A stretch of 64,000 nt of DNA, from the NCBI GenBank assembly GCA_002350705.1, contig DEFH01000053.1, forward strand, positions 125,215 through 189,214, written 5' to 3'. A model generated the notes under the pieces. It was given only the letters and a program-made list of their open reading frames with translations. It ran no database searches and was not told where the DNA came from. The DNA comes from Ruminococcaceae bacterium UBA2857 (GTDB lineage: Bacteria; Bacillota; Clostridia; Oscillospirales; Acutalibacteraceae). Shown here piece after piece: positions 16,540 to 24,223 of this stretch (position 1 is its first letter; each line of letters starts with the position of its first letter). A program made the translations under genes and the position numbers.

Positions 16540-18483
16540 ATGAAAATTTTTAATTCAAGGGAAACAGAATATCGGAGTCCTGTGGGAGCGATTCCATTCG
16601 GAACAAGTATTCATTTCCGTATCGTTTTGCCGAGAAATCTGAAATGTACGGGAGCCTTTCTGGCTGTCAAAGACGACAAGTACGGTGATACGGATAACTA
16701 TGGAATGTTCTGGGCAGGCATGGTGGGGGATGACCACGAACAATGGGAATGTGATGTGAAAGTCGATGCAGTAGGTTTGTACTGGTATCATTTCGGACTG
16801 GACACCTGTCAGGGCAGACGTTACGTCATGAAGCAGGGCTTTGGTGAGGGGTATCTTGCCATGAGTGATTGTGAACCAAGATTTCAGCTTACCTGCTATG
16901 ATGCCGATTTTAAAACACCCGACTGGCTGCCGGGCGGTATCATGTATCAGATTTTTCCTGACAGATTCTGTTTTTCCGGTGAGAAAAAAGAGGGAATCTA
17001 TCCCGACAAGAAAATCCAGACAGACTGGAATGTGATTCCCGACTGGAGACCAAATGAGTTTGGTATGATTACCAATTCGGATTTCTTTCAGGGCGATCTC
17101 AAAGGCATTACCATGAAGCTGCCGTATCTGAAAAGTCTGGGTGTAAGCTGTATTTATCTGAATCCCATATTTGAGGCTTATTCCAATCACCGTTACGATA
17201 CGGGTGACTATGAAAAAATTGATCCTGTACTGGGGACAGAGGAAGATTTTAAAGAGCTTTGCGAAGAAGCCAAAAAACTGGACATCAGAATTATCAATGA
17301 TGGTGTGTTCAGTCATACGGGCAGTGACAGTAAATACTTCAACCGTGAGAACCGTTATCCGGGTAACGGTGCGTATAATTCCAAGGAATCCCCGTATTAT
17401 ACATGGTACAAATTCATTGAATGGCCCAATATCTATAATTCATGGTGGGGCTTTCATACACTTCCCGAAGTGGAGGAACTTTCCAACTCGTTCAATGAGT
17501 ATATCAACGGTGAAAACGGTATTATCCGCAAGTGGATCAGATGCGGCAACAGTGGCTGGCGGCTGGATGTAGCGGACGAATTGCCCGATGAATTCATTGA
17601 ATATATCCGTGAGGCTGTCAAGGCAGAGAATCCGGATGCTTTGCTTTTGGGAGAAGTCTGGGAAGATGCCTCCAATAAAGAAAGCTATGGCTCAAGAAGA
17701 CGTTTCCTGTACGGAAAAGAACTGGACAGCGTGATGAACTATCCGTTCAGAGATGCCATTTTAGGTTTTCTGGACTGCGGAGACGGCAAGAATATGCTGG
17801 AAATTGTCATGACGGTAGTGGAAAACTATCCGAGACCGGTTCTGCGTTCTTTGATGAATCTGCTTGGTACGCATGACACCGAAAGAGTGATTACACTTTT
17901 GGCAGGGGAAAAGCAGTACGGCAGAGGCAGAGAATGGCAGGCGGCAACAAGACTTTCTCCCGAACAGAGAGAATACGGTCTCAGACGAATGAGGCTGGCA
18001 AGCGGTATTTTGTATACATTGCCGGGTGTACCGTGTATTTACTATGGTGATGAAGTCGGTGTGGAGGGTTACAAAGATCCGTTTAACCGTGCGACATTCC
18101 CTTGGGGACGTGAGGACAAAGGCTTGCTCCAATGGTATCAGGAACTCGGAAAAATGCGTCATGCCTGTTCATGCCTGTATGACGGTGACATTAAGGACTT
18201 TGGCTCTACCGGCAGAACGATGGGTTATATCCGTTCCGATGAAAAGGATATGCTTTTGTGCGTGTTCAATGCGGCAGATTATACGATTACGTTTCAAGTG
18301 CCGCAGGAGTTTGCAGGCGGTGAAACGTTCATGGGAACAAAGCTGGACGGTGACGAACTGACAATTCCCCGTGACAGTTGTGCTTTTGTGAGAGTCAAAA
18401 CACCCGAAAAACCTGTTGTGATTGCAGTCGAATCCGAAGAACCCACAGCAGACGACAGCGAAAAAATTTCTGAAACAGAATAA
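16540..18483 (+). CDS. GH13 family glycoside hydrolase (neopullulanase/maltogenic amylase-like)
   Basis: 647 aa, from the ATG 10 bases after GAGGGG. Hydrolyses alpha-glucans or malto-oligosaccharides. An N-terminal beta domain of about 130 residues (CBM34-like) precedes the TIM barrel, which starts at PGGIMYQIFPDRFC. Conserved regions: I INDGVFSHTG, II GWRLDVADELP with the nucleophile Asp, III LLGEVWED with the acid/base Glu, IV LLGTHDTER with the transition-state Asp. GVPCIYYGDEVG is also typical. No signal peptide or anchor, so it acts in the cytoplasm on imported oligosaccharides or stored glycogen (inference). The C-terminal about 25 residues are acidic and disordered (EEPTADDSEKISETE). 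Confidence 0.93.
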   Translation: MKIFNSRETEYRSPVGAIPFGTSIHFRIVLPRNLKCTGAFLAVKDDKYGDTDNYGMFWAGMVGDDHEQWECDVKVDAVGLYWYHFGLDTCQGRRYVMKQGFGEGYLAMSDCEPRFQLTCYDADFKTPDWLPGGIMYQIFPDRFCFSGEKKEGIYPDKKIQTDWNVIPDWRPNEFGMITNSDFFQGDLKGITMKLPYLKSLGVSCIYLNPIFEAYSNHRYDTGDYEKIDPVLGTEEDFKELCEEAKKLDIRIINDGVFSHTGSDSKYFNRENRYPGNGAYNSKESPYYTWYKFIEWPNIYNSWWGFHTLPEVEELSNSFNEYINGENGIIRKWIRCGNSGWRLDVADELPDEFIEYIREAVKAENPDALLLGEVWEDASNKESYGSRRRFLYGKELDSVMNYPFRDAILGFLDCGDGKNMLEIVMTVVENYPRPVLRSLMNLLGTHDTERVITLLAGEKQYGRGREWQAATRLSPEQREYGLRRMRLASGILYTLPGVPCIYYGDEVGVEGYKDPFNRATFPWGREDKGLLQWYQELGKMRHACSCLYDGDIKDFGSTGRTMGYIRSDEKDMLLCVFNAADYTITFQVPQEFAGGETFMGTKLDGDELTIPRDSCAFVRVKTPEKPVVIAVESEEPTADDSEKISETE

Positions 18484-18534
18484 ATTTTAACAGCCTGTAT
18501 GACGAAAATATCATACAGGCTGTTAAAATTTTTT
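18484..18534 (+). terminator. Rho-independent terminator of the GH13 gene
   Basis: Very long perfect stem with arms AATTTTAACAGCCTGTATGA and its complement, loop of 8 bases, followed by T. Symmetrical, so it could stop transcription from both sides. Confidence 0.9.
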
Positions 18535-18544
18535 GAAAGTCCTT

Positions 18545-18574
18545 GTATAGCCAGGCGGAAAATCGGGTATGCTA
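18545..18574 (+). promoter_or_regulatory. candidate forespore-sigma (SigF/SigG-like) promoter
   Basis: GTATA (18545-18549), 18-base spacer, TATGCTA (18568-18574). This fits the Bacillus SigG consensus GHATR-N18-CATNHTA except for T in place of the first C. No good sigma-70 promoter with normal spacing is seen here. Known consensus is from Bacillus; application here is inference. Confidence 0.35.
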
Positions 18575-18606
18575 TGATTGTACCAATTCACAGGAGGGAA
18601 ACAAGT

Positions 18607-18780
18607 ATGACATCAAAAGAACTGATTTATGTAGAAGATGCTCTCGGTCACGAACAGTACTTCAAAACACAGTGTTCCGAAACAGCCAGCCGTATTCAGG
18701 ACAATGAACTGCGTGCCTTTGCACAGGAGATTCAGAGACAGCACCAAATAATTTTTCAGAACTTTTACGACTTGCTTTGA
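18607..18780 (+). CDS. CotF-like small spore coat protein, first of a pair
   Basis: 57 aa from the ATG 9 bases after AGGAGGG. It is one helical hairpin half with the pattern seen in small clostridial CotF-type proteins: TSKELIYVEDALGHEQYF, then SRIQDNELRAFAQEIQRQHQIIFQNFYDLL. The paired helices resemble the ferritin-like fold of CotF. It is followed after 14 bases by a second CotF-like gene, as is common in Clostridia. Assignment rests on these motifs and the gene pair; a sporulation role is inference. Its length is short for the family (about 60-70 aa). Confidence 0.7.
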   Translation: MTSKELIYVEDALGHEQYFKTQCSETASRIQDNELRAFAQEIQRQHQIIFQNFYDLL

Positions 18781-18794
18781 GGAGGAGAACGGAC

Positions 18795-19037
18795 ATGGAC
18801 GACAGAAACTTAATGGAGAATATGCTTTTGCTGGAAAAGGGTGTATGTGACCTGTTCATGCACGGCACGATTGAGTCATCGAGTGCAGATGTGCATCAGG
18901 CATTTTCCGATTCCCTGAATACCGCCCTAAACATTCAGGAACAGATCTACAGCAAGATGGAAGCAAGAGGCTGGTACAAGTCCGAACAGGCTGACCAGGG
19001 CAAAATGGATTCCGTCAGAATGAAATACAGCAGCTGA
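18795..19037 (+). CDS. CotF family spore coat protein
   Basis: 80 aa, ATG after GGAGGAG. The sequence DDRNLMENMLLLEKGVCDLFMHGTIE then VHQAFSDSLNTALNIQEQIYSKMEARGWY is the typical coat F (CotF, PF07875-like) pattern, with the C-terminal ending SKMEARGWYKSEQA strongly conserved in the family. It is the second gene of a two-gene unit and is followed by a terminator. Whether the host actually sporulates cannot be seen here. Confidence 0.82.
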   Translation: MDDRNLMENMLLLEKGVCDLFMHGTIESSSADVHQAFSDSLNTALNIQEQIYSKMEARGWYKSEQADQGKMDSVRMKYSS

Positions 19038-19040
19038 ATG

Positions 19041-19086
19041 AAAACTGCTCCGCAGGCTTTACGGAAAGTCTGCGGAGCAGAATTTT
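19041..19086. terminator. bidirectional terminator between CotF genes and TraB-like gene
   Basis: Stem CTGCTCCGCAG (19045-19055) / CTGCGGAGCAG (19070-19080), A-run before and T-run after. Confidence 0.85.
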
Positions 19087-20136
19087 TTATGCGGCAAGTT
19101 TGCTCTGAGCAGTGATTTGGTCGGGAGAGGTGATTCGGGTGACGGTCATACCCTGTTTTTCCAGAAGACTGACAATGCCGTCATCTCCGAGATAATGAGC
19201 GGCACCGACTACCAGCATGACTGTCTGACCGCTTTTGCTGTATTCGGCAGCTTTTTCAGCCATGTTTTCATTACGGTTGATTAAAAGTCCGCTGTTGTAT
19301 TCTTCAAGGAGCTTTTTTTCTTCTTCTGTTAATTGGGATTCGTCAAATTCCTCAGCATCTTCTGCTGTCATGGTGCCGGATTTCCAACGGGCATACAGCT
19401 CTTTTAATTCTTCCGCCTGTTCTTCAATGGAGGCATCCTCTACATATGCGGCAAGCATCATTTCGATTAACTCATCGGAAAAGCCATTGAACAGATTCAT
19501 CTGAAAATCCATGGATTCGACTTCCATAATCTGTTTGCCGTCCTGTTTGGCACGGTTTGTCAGTACCATATCAACACCTTTTTCCGAGTTCAGCCCTGCC
19601 TGAGAAATGACAATATTTTCAATCAGCGATTCCCATACCAAAGGCTTGTAATAATCATAGAGAGAATTATAGACGTTATTGTCCCGAAGAAGCTTCACAA
19701 GTTTTTCATAGGTGTCCTCGGAGAGATGGTCTTTGATGGTAGTACCGTCCGTATACATCATATCGCCCATCATCTGTACAGCGGTTTCCATATCGTCCAT
19801 CAGATTGGACATATCAATTTCAAAGGACAAAGCGTCACATTCGGCATAAGCTTTTTCAAAGTAGTCGGGAAGATGGTTCACGGCATCATCTGCCGCATGA
19901 ATCGAGCCGAACAGATACAGATAACTGCCATCCGGGTTTTCCGCCTTCCATAGAGCAGGCGTGATTTCTTCGCTGTCATGGCTGTTTCCGGATGTCTGCA
20001 CAGATACCTGTGATTTCTCGGCGGAGGATTCCACTTTAAAGAGCTCATCTTTTTCAACGTGTTTACAGCCTGACAGAATCGGGACAATCATTGTGACAGC
20101 GGCAAGGGCAGTGCATAAGATTTTTTTAAAATTCAT
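19087..20136 (-). CDS. TraB/GumN family lipoprotein
   Basis: 349 aa from the ATG at 20136, 9 bases after GAAAGGA; upstream in-frame starts lack SD support. Lipoprotein signal with lipobox LSGC (cleavage before Cys at about residue 24). The TraB/GumN domain shows the two conserved glycine-histidine motifs that resemble metal-binding sites of the family: LFGSIHAADD near the start and LVVGAAHYLGDDGIVSLLEKQGM near the end. TraB family members have been proposed to be metalloproteases, as for plasmid TraB pheromone shut-down; the substrate here is unknown. The mature N-terminus is a Ser/Glu-rich linker. Confidence 0.88.
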   Translation of the reverse strand: MNFKKILCTALAAVTMIVPILSGCKHVEKDELFKVESSAEKSQVSVQTSGNSHDSEEITPALWKAENPDGSYLYLFGSIHAADDAVNHLPDYFEKAYAECDALSFEIDMSNLMDDMETAVQMMGDMMYTDGTTIKDHLSEDTYEKLVKLLRDNNVYNSLYDYYKPLVWESLIENIVISQAGLNSEKGVDMVLTNRAKQDGKQIMEVESMDFQMNLFNGFSDELIEMMLAAYVEDASIEEQAEELKELYARWKSGTMTAEDAEEFDESQLTEEEKKLLEEYNSGLLINRNENMAEKAAEYSKSGQTVMLVVGAAHYLGDDGIVSLLEKQGMTVTRITSPDQITAQSKLAA

Positions 20137-20170
20137 GGTCAGCATCCTTTCATAAAATAGTTCTGTGATG

Positions 20171-20199
20171 ATTATAACAATTATTCGGAAAGAGTGCAA
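20171..20199 (-). promoter_or_regulatory. promoter of the TraB-like lipoprotein gene
   Basis: On the minus strand: TTGCAC (20199-20194), 17-base spacer, TATAAT (20176-20171). Confidence 0.7.
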
Positions 20200-20202
20200 C
20201 TA

Positions 20203-20236
20203 AAAAATCGGACACTGTGTCAAACAGTGTCCGAAA
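20203..20236 (-). terminator. terminator of the small surface protein gene
   Basis: CGGACACTG (20209-20217) / CAGTGTCCG (20225-20233) with a T-run on the minus strand after the stem. Confidence 0.75.
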
Positions 20237-20241
20237 AAAGA

Positions 20242-20451
20242 TTATTTTTTATTTTTCTTGTTGCCGAGCAATGTCAGCAGCACAATGACAAGGGCAGCCA
20301 CACCGATACCGACAATGGCAAGAATCAGTATCATGGAGTTATCGCCTGTAGCAAAGTTTTTTTCGGCAGCAGCATTGGCACTCACGGAAAATGCGGAAAA
20401 TGCAGTTACAATCATGGACAGAACAGAAATGATTTTTGTTTTGATACTCAT
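20242..20451 (-). CDS. small secreted protein with C-terminal anchor and TGD-type tail
   Basis: 69 aa from the ATG at 20451, 9 bases after AAGGAGG; an ATG at 20457 is only 3 bases from the SD. A signal peptide (KTKIISVLSMIVTAFSAFSVSANA) is followed after only about 10 residues by NFATGDNS, a hydrophobic helix and the basic end KNKK. This is the layout of a sortase signal with ATGD in place of LPxTG. The mature protein would therefore be just a few residues plus the anchor, which is odd: it may be a membrane peptide rather than a sortase substrate. No family recognised. Confidence 0.65.
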   Translation of the reverse strand: MSIKTKIISVLSMIVTAFSAFSVSANAAAEKNFATGDNSMILILAIVGIGVAALVIVLLTLLGNKKNKK

Positions 20452-20477
20452 CAACATAAACCTCCTTGATATAACAA

Positions 20478-20507
20478 CGGGAGCATTGCCGAATGACAAT
20501 GCTCCCG
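20478..20507. other. perfect 11-bp stem inverted repeat between two surface genes
   Basis: CGGGAGCATTG (20478-20488) / CAATGCTCCCG (20497-20507), loop of 8. No T-run on either side, so it is more likely an RNA-stabilising or processing hairpin, or a weak terminator. Confidence 0.5.
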
Positions 20508-20512
20508 TATGT

Positions 20513-20540
20513 AAAAAGCGGTTCACACAGAACGCTTTTT
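20513..20540 (-). terminator. terminator of the QS-rich surface protein gene
   Basis: AAAAAGCG (20513-20520) / CGCTTTTT (20533-20540); on the minus strand the stem ends in a T-run. It begins 2 bases after the stop codon. Confidence 0.6.
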
Positions 20541-20542
20541 AA

Positions 20543-21286
20543 TTATTTGGAATATTTCTTGGACTTGGAAGCAACCAGAGCTGTACCGAGAGCAGCAGCA
20601 CCGATGATAGCGAATACGGCTGCTGTTGCAGCAGAATCACCTGTGTTTACACCGGGAGCAGCGGACTGCTGAGAAGCCTGCTGAGACTGCTGGGGAGCAA
20701 CGGACTGCTGGGACTGCTGGGGAGCAACGGACTGCTGGGACTGCTGAGATTCCTGAGAAGGCTCTTCCGGTGTACCTGTCTTGGTAAGAACATAGTAAGA
20801 GAAGTGAGGAGCTTTGCAGGAAAGCTTGTTGCCGTCAGCATCAGCGAGTTTCACGAGACCGCTTGCTTCATCAAAGATATAAAGTGTCTCATAGGCAGTA
20901 GTAGTGGTTGTAACAGTCATGTCAACGCCTACACTGTTGAAAGATACGTTATTGCCGTCTTCATCGAGGAAGAAGATGTCGAGAATTTCAGAAGTAGCGA
21001 CATCCGGAAGAGCTGCGACAGCTGCTTCGATATCAACATTTGTGATAGTAGCGGCACCGAAAGTAAGAGCTTCACCGGCTGCGATAGCATCGGCAGGAAC
21101 GTCTGCATCGATAGATACATCGTTGATGTCAACGTGGAAATGGGTAACTTTACCGAGTTCGACAACAACGGTATCTTTAGCTGTAGCATCGGTTACGCCG
21201 GGGGCAATCGCACTAACAGATACTGCAGAAGCAGAAACGGCAACGGCTGCTGCAAGAGCAGCTACCAAGCATTTTTTAGTGTTCAT
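20543..21286 (-). CDS. secreted surface protein with Gln/Ser repeat and TGD-type sorting tail
   Basis: 247 aa, ATG 8 bases after AGGAGG. Signal peptide of about 27 residues (NTKKCLVAALAAAVAVSASA). The mature domain of about 150 residues is acidic and beta-rich (VVELGKVTHFHVDINDVS, FFLDEDGNNVSF, LYIFDEASGLVKLADADGN), followed by a low-complexity linker (repeats of QQSVAPQQS) and the tail VNTGDSAATAAVFA-helix-SKSKKYSK. The tail has sortase-signal architecture with NTGD in place of LPxTG. Similar N-terminal domains occur in short anchored proteins of Ruminococcaceae; function unknown. Confidence 0.8.
   Translation of the reverse strand: MNTKKCLVAALAAAVAVSASAVSVSAIAPGVTDATAKDTVVVELGKVTHFHVDINDVSIDADVPADAIAAGEALTFGAATITNVDIEAAVAALPDVATSEILDIFFLDEDGNNVSFNSVGVDMTVTTTTTAYETLYIFDEASGLVKLADADGNKLSCKAPHFSYYVLTKTGTPEEPSQESQQSQQSVAPQQSQQSVAPQQSQQASQQSAAPGVNTGDSAATAAVFAIIGAAALGTALVASKSKKYSK
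20684..20746. repeat. 27-bp tandem repeat inside the QS-rich linker
   Basis: Two nearly identical 27-bp units (20684-20710, 20711-20737) plus a third partial copy, encoding QQSVAPQQS-type nonapeptides. Likely variable in copy number between strains. Confidence 0.8.
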
Positions 21287-21332
21287 GATAAACATCCTCC
21301 TAAAATTAAATATAATGATTCTGAACAACCAT

Positions 21333-21362
21333 ATCATATCACAACCGTTACAAGTTTGTCAA
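21333..21362 (-). promoter_or_regulatory. promoter of the QS-rich surface protein gene
   Basis: On the minus strand: TTGACA (21362-21357), 18-base spacer, TATGAT (21338-21333). Confidence 0.7.
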
Positions 21363-21459
21363 TAATTATATCGAAAAATGTACGTTTTTTTATTTGGTAA
21401 AGACAGGAAAAAAATAAATTTAGATATTTGTGATATGAAATCGAGAATGATTATTGTTT

Positions 21460-22617
21460 TTATAGAGACAGAAACTGACGAATTTCCTTGGAACCGTCGA
21501 AACGGAGCCATATATCATAGGGAACGGCACCGTGGGCGTTTTCAAACAGACCGTAATAGAAGTGGAAATAGGACAGTATCAGAATGACGGTCAAAAAGCC
21601 GACAGCAAGGATTTTCTTTTGTTTGTCGGAGGTCAGTTCCATCGTTTTGCCGCCAAAGGATGCCTGAATTCCTTTGGCACAGAGGGAACGGTAAATGACA
21701 GGCACCAGCAGAATCAGAAAGATGACAAAGTAATAGGAAAGTCTTTCAATAATGCTGTGTTTGGACATGGTGACCATTAAAATCGTACAAATCAGAGAAA
21801 GATTGATAAGATACTTGTTTTCGTTTGTGACGTTGAGGGTTCCCCATTTCACAAGGAGAAATGCCGCCGCTGTCACGGCAAGCGGAACGATGGCATAAAC
21901 GAAAGACAAACCTTCTTTGATGAAAACCGTGTTGCTGTATTCCTCATGGTAAAAGGTTGTCAGAATATTGATAAAGCCCTCGGATGCCATGTAGAACCAC
22001 AGAATCAAATAACCGTATACAATCAGTTCTTTGAGTTTGGGCTGCATTTTAATCAGGAAGTAAACAGGCAGCATGACCAGAACGGTCTGATGGAAAAGAG
22101 ATGCGAACAGAATGGTCACTGCAAAGGCAATGAATTTATTTTTTTTGATGAACAGCCATGCCAGCATGACAAAGGAAACCGCAATCATCTGACGCAGGAA
22201 GTTGAATTCCATAAAGAAAATAAACAGATTGATATAAAGAATCGTAGAAATCCAGGGGGTTTCGGAATTTCTTGCAATGAAGACAGCCGCAGGAATAATG
22301 GCAAGGAAACTCAGAAAACCAATATACCAGATATAGCTTGGCAGTATCAGTCCCAGCACCTTTGTCAGCAGGACAAAGCCGATTTCCCAGTCTTTGTAAG
22401 TCAGGCTGCTGAAACCCTCGGCGGAGATCTGCTGAAATCCTACCGCATACATATTGTAGTCATAGCCGATCTGATTTCGCAGCACCATGACCAGCAGCAG
22501 TTGTGTAAAGGCAATGCAGACAAAAACAATATTTTTGGTTTTGGAGGGCTTTTTAAAACAGAACAGCCACGCCCACAGCCATAAAAGCAAATGATTCAAA
22601 GTATAAAACAGCAACAA
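21460..22617 (-). CDS. EpsG/Wzy-like polysaccharide polymerase
   Basis: About 385 aa, polytopic with roughly ten hydrophobic segments. Sequence features fit the EpsG family: RNQIGYDYNMYAVGF near residue 50 (the conserved GxDYxxY motif), then ETPWISTILYINLFIFFMEF and NFLRQMIAVSF. These proteins polymerise lipid-linked repeat units at the membrane. Start is uncertain: the frame opens at a TTG (22623) directly abutting AGGAG, so the TTG at 22617 (6-base spacing) or 22614 is more likely. It follows the priming sugar transferase by about 20 bases and is probably cotranscribed. Confidence 0.8.
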   Translation of the reverse strand: MLLFYTLNHLLLWLWAWLFCFKKPSKTKNIVFVCIAFTQLLLVMVLRNQIGYDYNMYAVGFQQISAEGFSSLTYKDWEIGFVLLTKVLGLILPSYIWYIGFLSFLAIIPAAVFIARNSETPWISTILYINLFIFFMEFNFLRQMIAVSFVMLAWLFIKKNKFIAFAVTILFASLFHQTVLVMLPVYFLIKMQPKLKELIVYGYLILWFYMASEGFINILTTFYHEEYSNTVFIKEGLSFVYAIVPLAVTAAAFLLVKWGTLNVTNENKYLINLSLICTILMVTMSKHSIIERLSYYFVIFLILLVPVIYRSLCAKGIQASFGGKTMELTSDKQKKILAVGFLTVILILSYFHFYYGLFENAHGAVPYDIWLRFDGSKEIRQFLSL

Positions 22618-22640
22618 AAACAACTCCTGTCAAAACAAAT

Positions 22641-24035
22641 CTAACGGGCATTTTTGGAAAAAATGCCTTTGGTGAGAGTCTTCAGCAAAATTTTGATGTC
22701 AAAGCCGACAGACCAGTTTTCAATGTAATATAAATCATATCGGATACGTTCTTCAATAGAGGTATCACCTCCACGCAGGTCGTTGACCTGTGCCCAGCCG
22801 GTAATGCCGGGTTTGACATAATGTTTGACCATATAGGAAGGAATGGATTTCCGGAAATGCTCCACATAGTACGGAATTTCCGGACGGGGACCGACAAGAC
22901 TCATATCGCCTTTCAGGACATTGAAAAGCTGCGGCAGTTCGTCGATACTGAATTTTCGGATAAAGGCTCCGAAACGGGTACAGCGTTCATCATTTTTTTC
23001 TGTCATGGAAAGATCTCCCTCTGTTTCGACTCTCATGGAACGGAATTTGTACATGGTAAAGGGACGGTTGGACATTCCCACACGTTCCTGCTTGAAGATG
23101 ACACTTCCGGGAGAGGTAATTTTGATAATCACTGCGGTGATCAGCATGAGAGGCGACAGAAAAATCAACATCAAAAAGGAAATAACAATGTCCAGTATCC
23201 GTTTGATGAATTTGTTGAATGTATTTTCAAGCGGCACGTTCCGTATGCTCAGCAGAGGAAGTCCGTCAAAGCTCGAAATATAGATTCTGGAAGAAAAACT
23301 TGCAAACATATTGGGCAGGATGGAAAATTTAATCCCCCAGTTTTCACATATCGCCATCAGATGGTCTAATGAAGGCTGGAGCTTGTCGGAAAGCATAATC
23401 ACAGCTTCATCAGGCGGAGCTGTTTTAAAGAAAGAAGAAATCTTTTTGAAATTGCCCAGATAGGGAATTTTCAGTTGTGAGTGAGGAGCAGCGGCAAAAT
23501 ATCCCGAAAGTTCAAAGCCCAAATCAGGCGAAGTCTGTACTTTGTCGACGAAATTTTCCGTACAGTTATTGACACCGATAATGGCAATATATTTTTTATT
23601 GTAGCCCCGGCTTCTCATGTACTTGAGGATACTTCTCAGCACGGCACGGTAAAACAGTGAAATGAACGTATTGATAAAATAATAAATAATAATGATGATC
23701 TGAAATTGAAAAAGCCTTGCCGTAACAATCGCAATGAAGATTTGTGCAATGCAAAGCACGATCCCCGATTTGAGCACATTGGAAGCCTCTTCCAAAAAGC
23801 TGGTGGAACGATAGGAACGATACAGATCATACGCTCTGTTAAACAATATCTGACATACTGCTACCGCAGCGAGTACGGAAACAATGATTCCAATGTCATA
23901 GCCGTATTCATACAGCAGATCATTTCCGAAAATATACTTATAAGCAAAATACGAGGCAGTACAGCTTGAAAAACTGATAAAAATATCCATTGTCACATGG
24001 ACAGCGTTGAGTTTTCCTTGATTTTGCTTGATCAA
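22641..24035 (-). CDS. polyprenyl-phosphate sugar-1-phosphate transferase (WbaP/EpsE-like)
   Basis: Starts surface polysaccharide units by moving a sugar-1-phosphate to undecaprenyl phosphate. About 464 aa: four N-terminal membrane helices, a Rossmann-like CoA_binding_3 region (YIAIIGVNNCTENFVDKV), a fifth helix (IVISFLMLIFLSPLMLITAV) and the catalytic bacterial sugar transferase domain with VIFKQERVGMSNRPF, FRSMRVET, SIDELPQLFNVLKGDMSLVGPRP and KPGITGWAQVND. The frame opens from an ATG at 24068, but that codon sits at the predicted transcription start; the TTG at 24035, 8 bases after AGGTGA, is the more likely start. Confidence 0.88.
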   Translation of the reverse strand: MIKQNQGKLNAVHVTMDIFISFSSCTASYFAYKYIFGNDLLYEYGYDIGIIVSVLAAVAVCQILFNRAYDLYRSYRSTSFLEEASNVLKSGIVLCIAQIFIAIVTARLFQFQIIIIIYYFINTFISLFYRAVLRSILKYMRSRGYNKKYIAIIGVNNCTENFVDKVQTSPDLGFELSGYFAAAPHSQLKIPYLGNFKKISSFFKTAPPDEAVIMLSDKLQPSLDHLMAICENWGIKFSILPNMFASFSSRIYISSFDGLPLLSIRNVPLENTFNKFIKRILDIVISFLMLIFLSPLMLITAVIIKITSPGSVIFKQERVGMSNRPFTMYKFRSMRVETEGDLSMTEKNDERCTRFGAFIRKFSIDELPQLFNVLKGDMSLVGPRPEIPYYVEHFRKSIPSYMVKHYVKPGITGWAQVNDLRGGDTSIEERIRYDLYYIENWSVGFDIKILLKTLTKGIFSKNAR

Positions 24036-24072
24036 TTCACTTTCACCTGCCTTTTCATGCGTACACATTCTT

Positions 24073-24101
24073 ATTTTAATATATCAAATTATGATAGTCA
24101 A
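24073..24101 (-). promoter_or_regulatory. promoter of the priming transferase/polymerase operon
   Basis: On the minus strand: TTGACT (24101-24096), 17-base spacer, TAAAAT (24078-24073). Transcription should begin near 24066, inside or beyond the ATG at 24068. Confidence 0.6.
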
Positions 24102-24161
24102 CCCTTTTTCACGACAGAGAACAGGCAATTTTTTTGTCATAAATTATGTTAAAAAATATGA

Positions 24162-24190
24162 TAGACAAGATTGCTTGATAATGTTATAAT
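24162..24190 (+). promoter_or_regulatory. promoter of the polysaccharide export operon
   Basis: TAGACA (24162-24167), 17-base spacer, TATAAT (24185-24190), divergent from the minus-strand promoter about 60 bases away. Confidence 0.65.
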
Positions 24191-24223
24191 GAATTTGTAT
24201 TATAAACTACGGGAGTTGGAAAG

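Noticed and set aside
16540..18483. Secreted amylase
   Set aside because: No signal peptide at the SD-supported start nor in the longer reading from 16477; the enzyme is most likely cytoplasmic.
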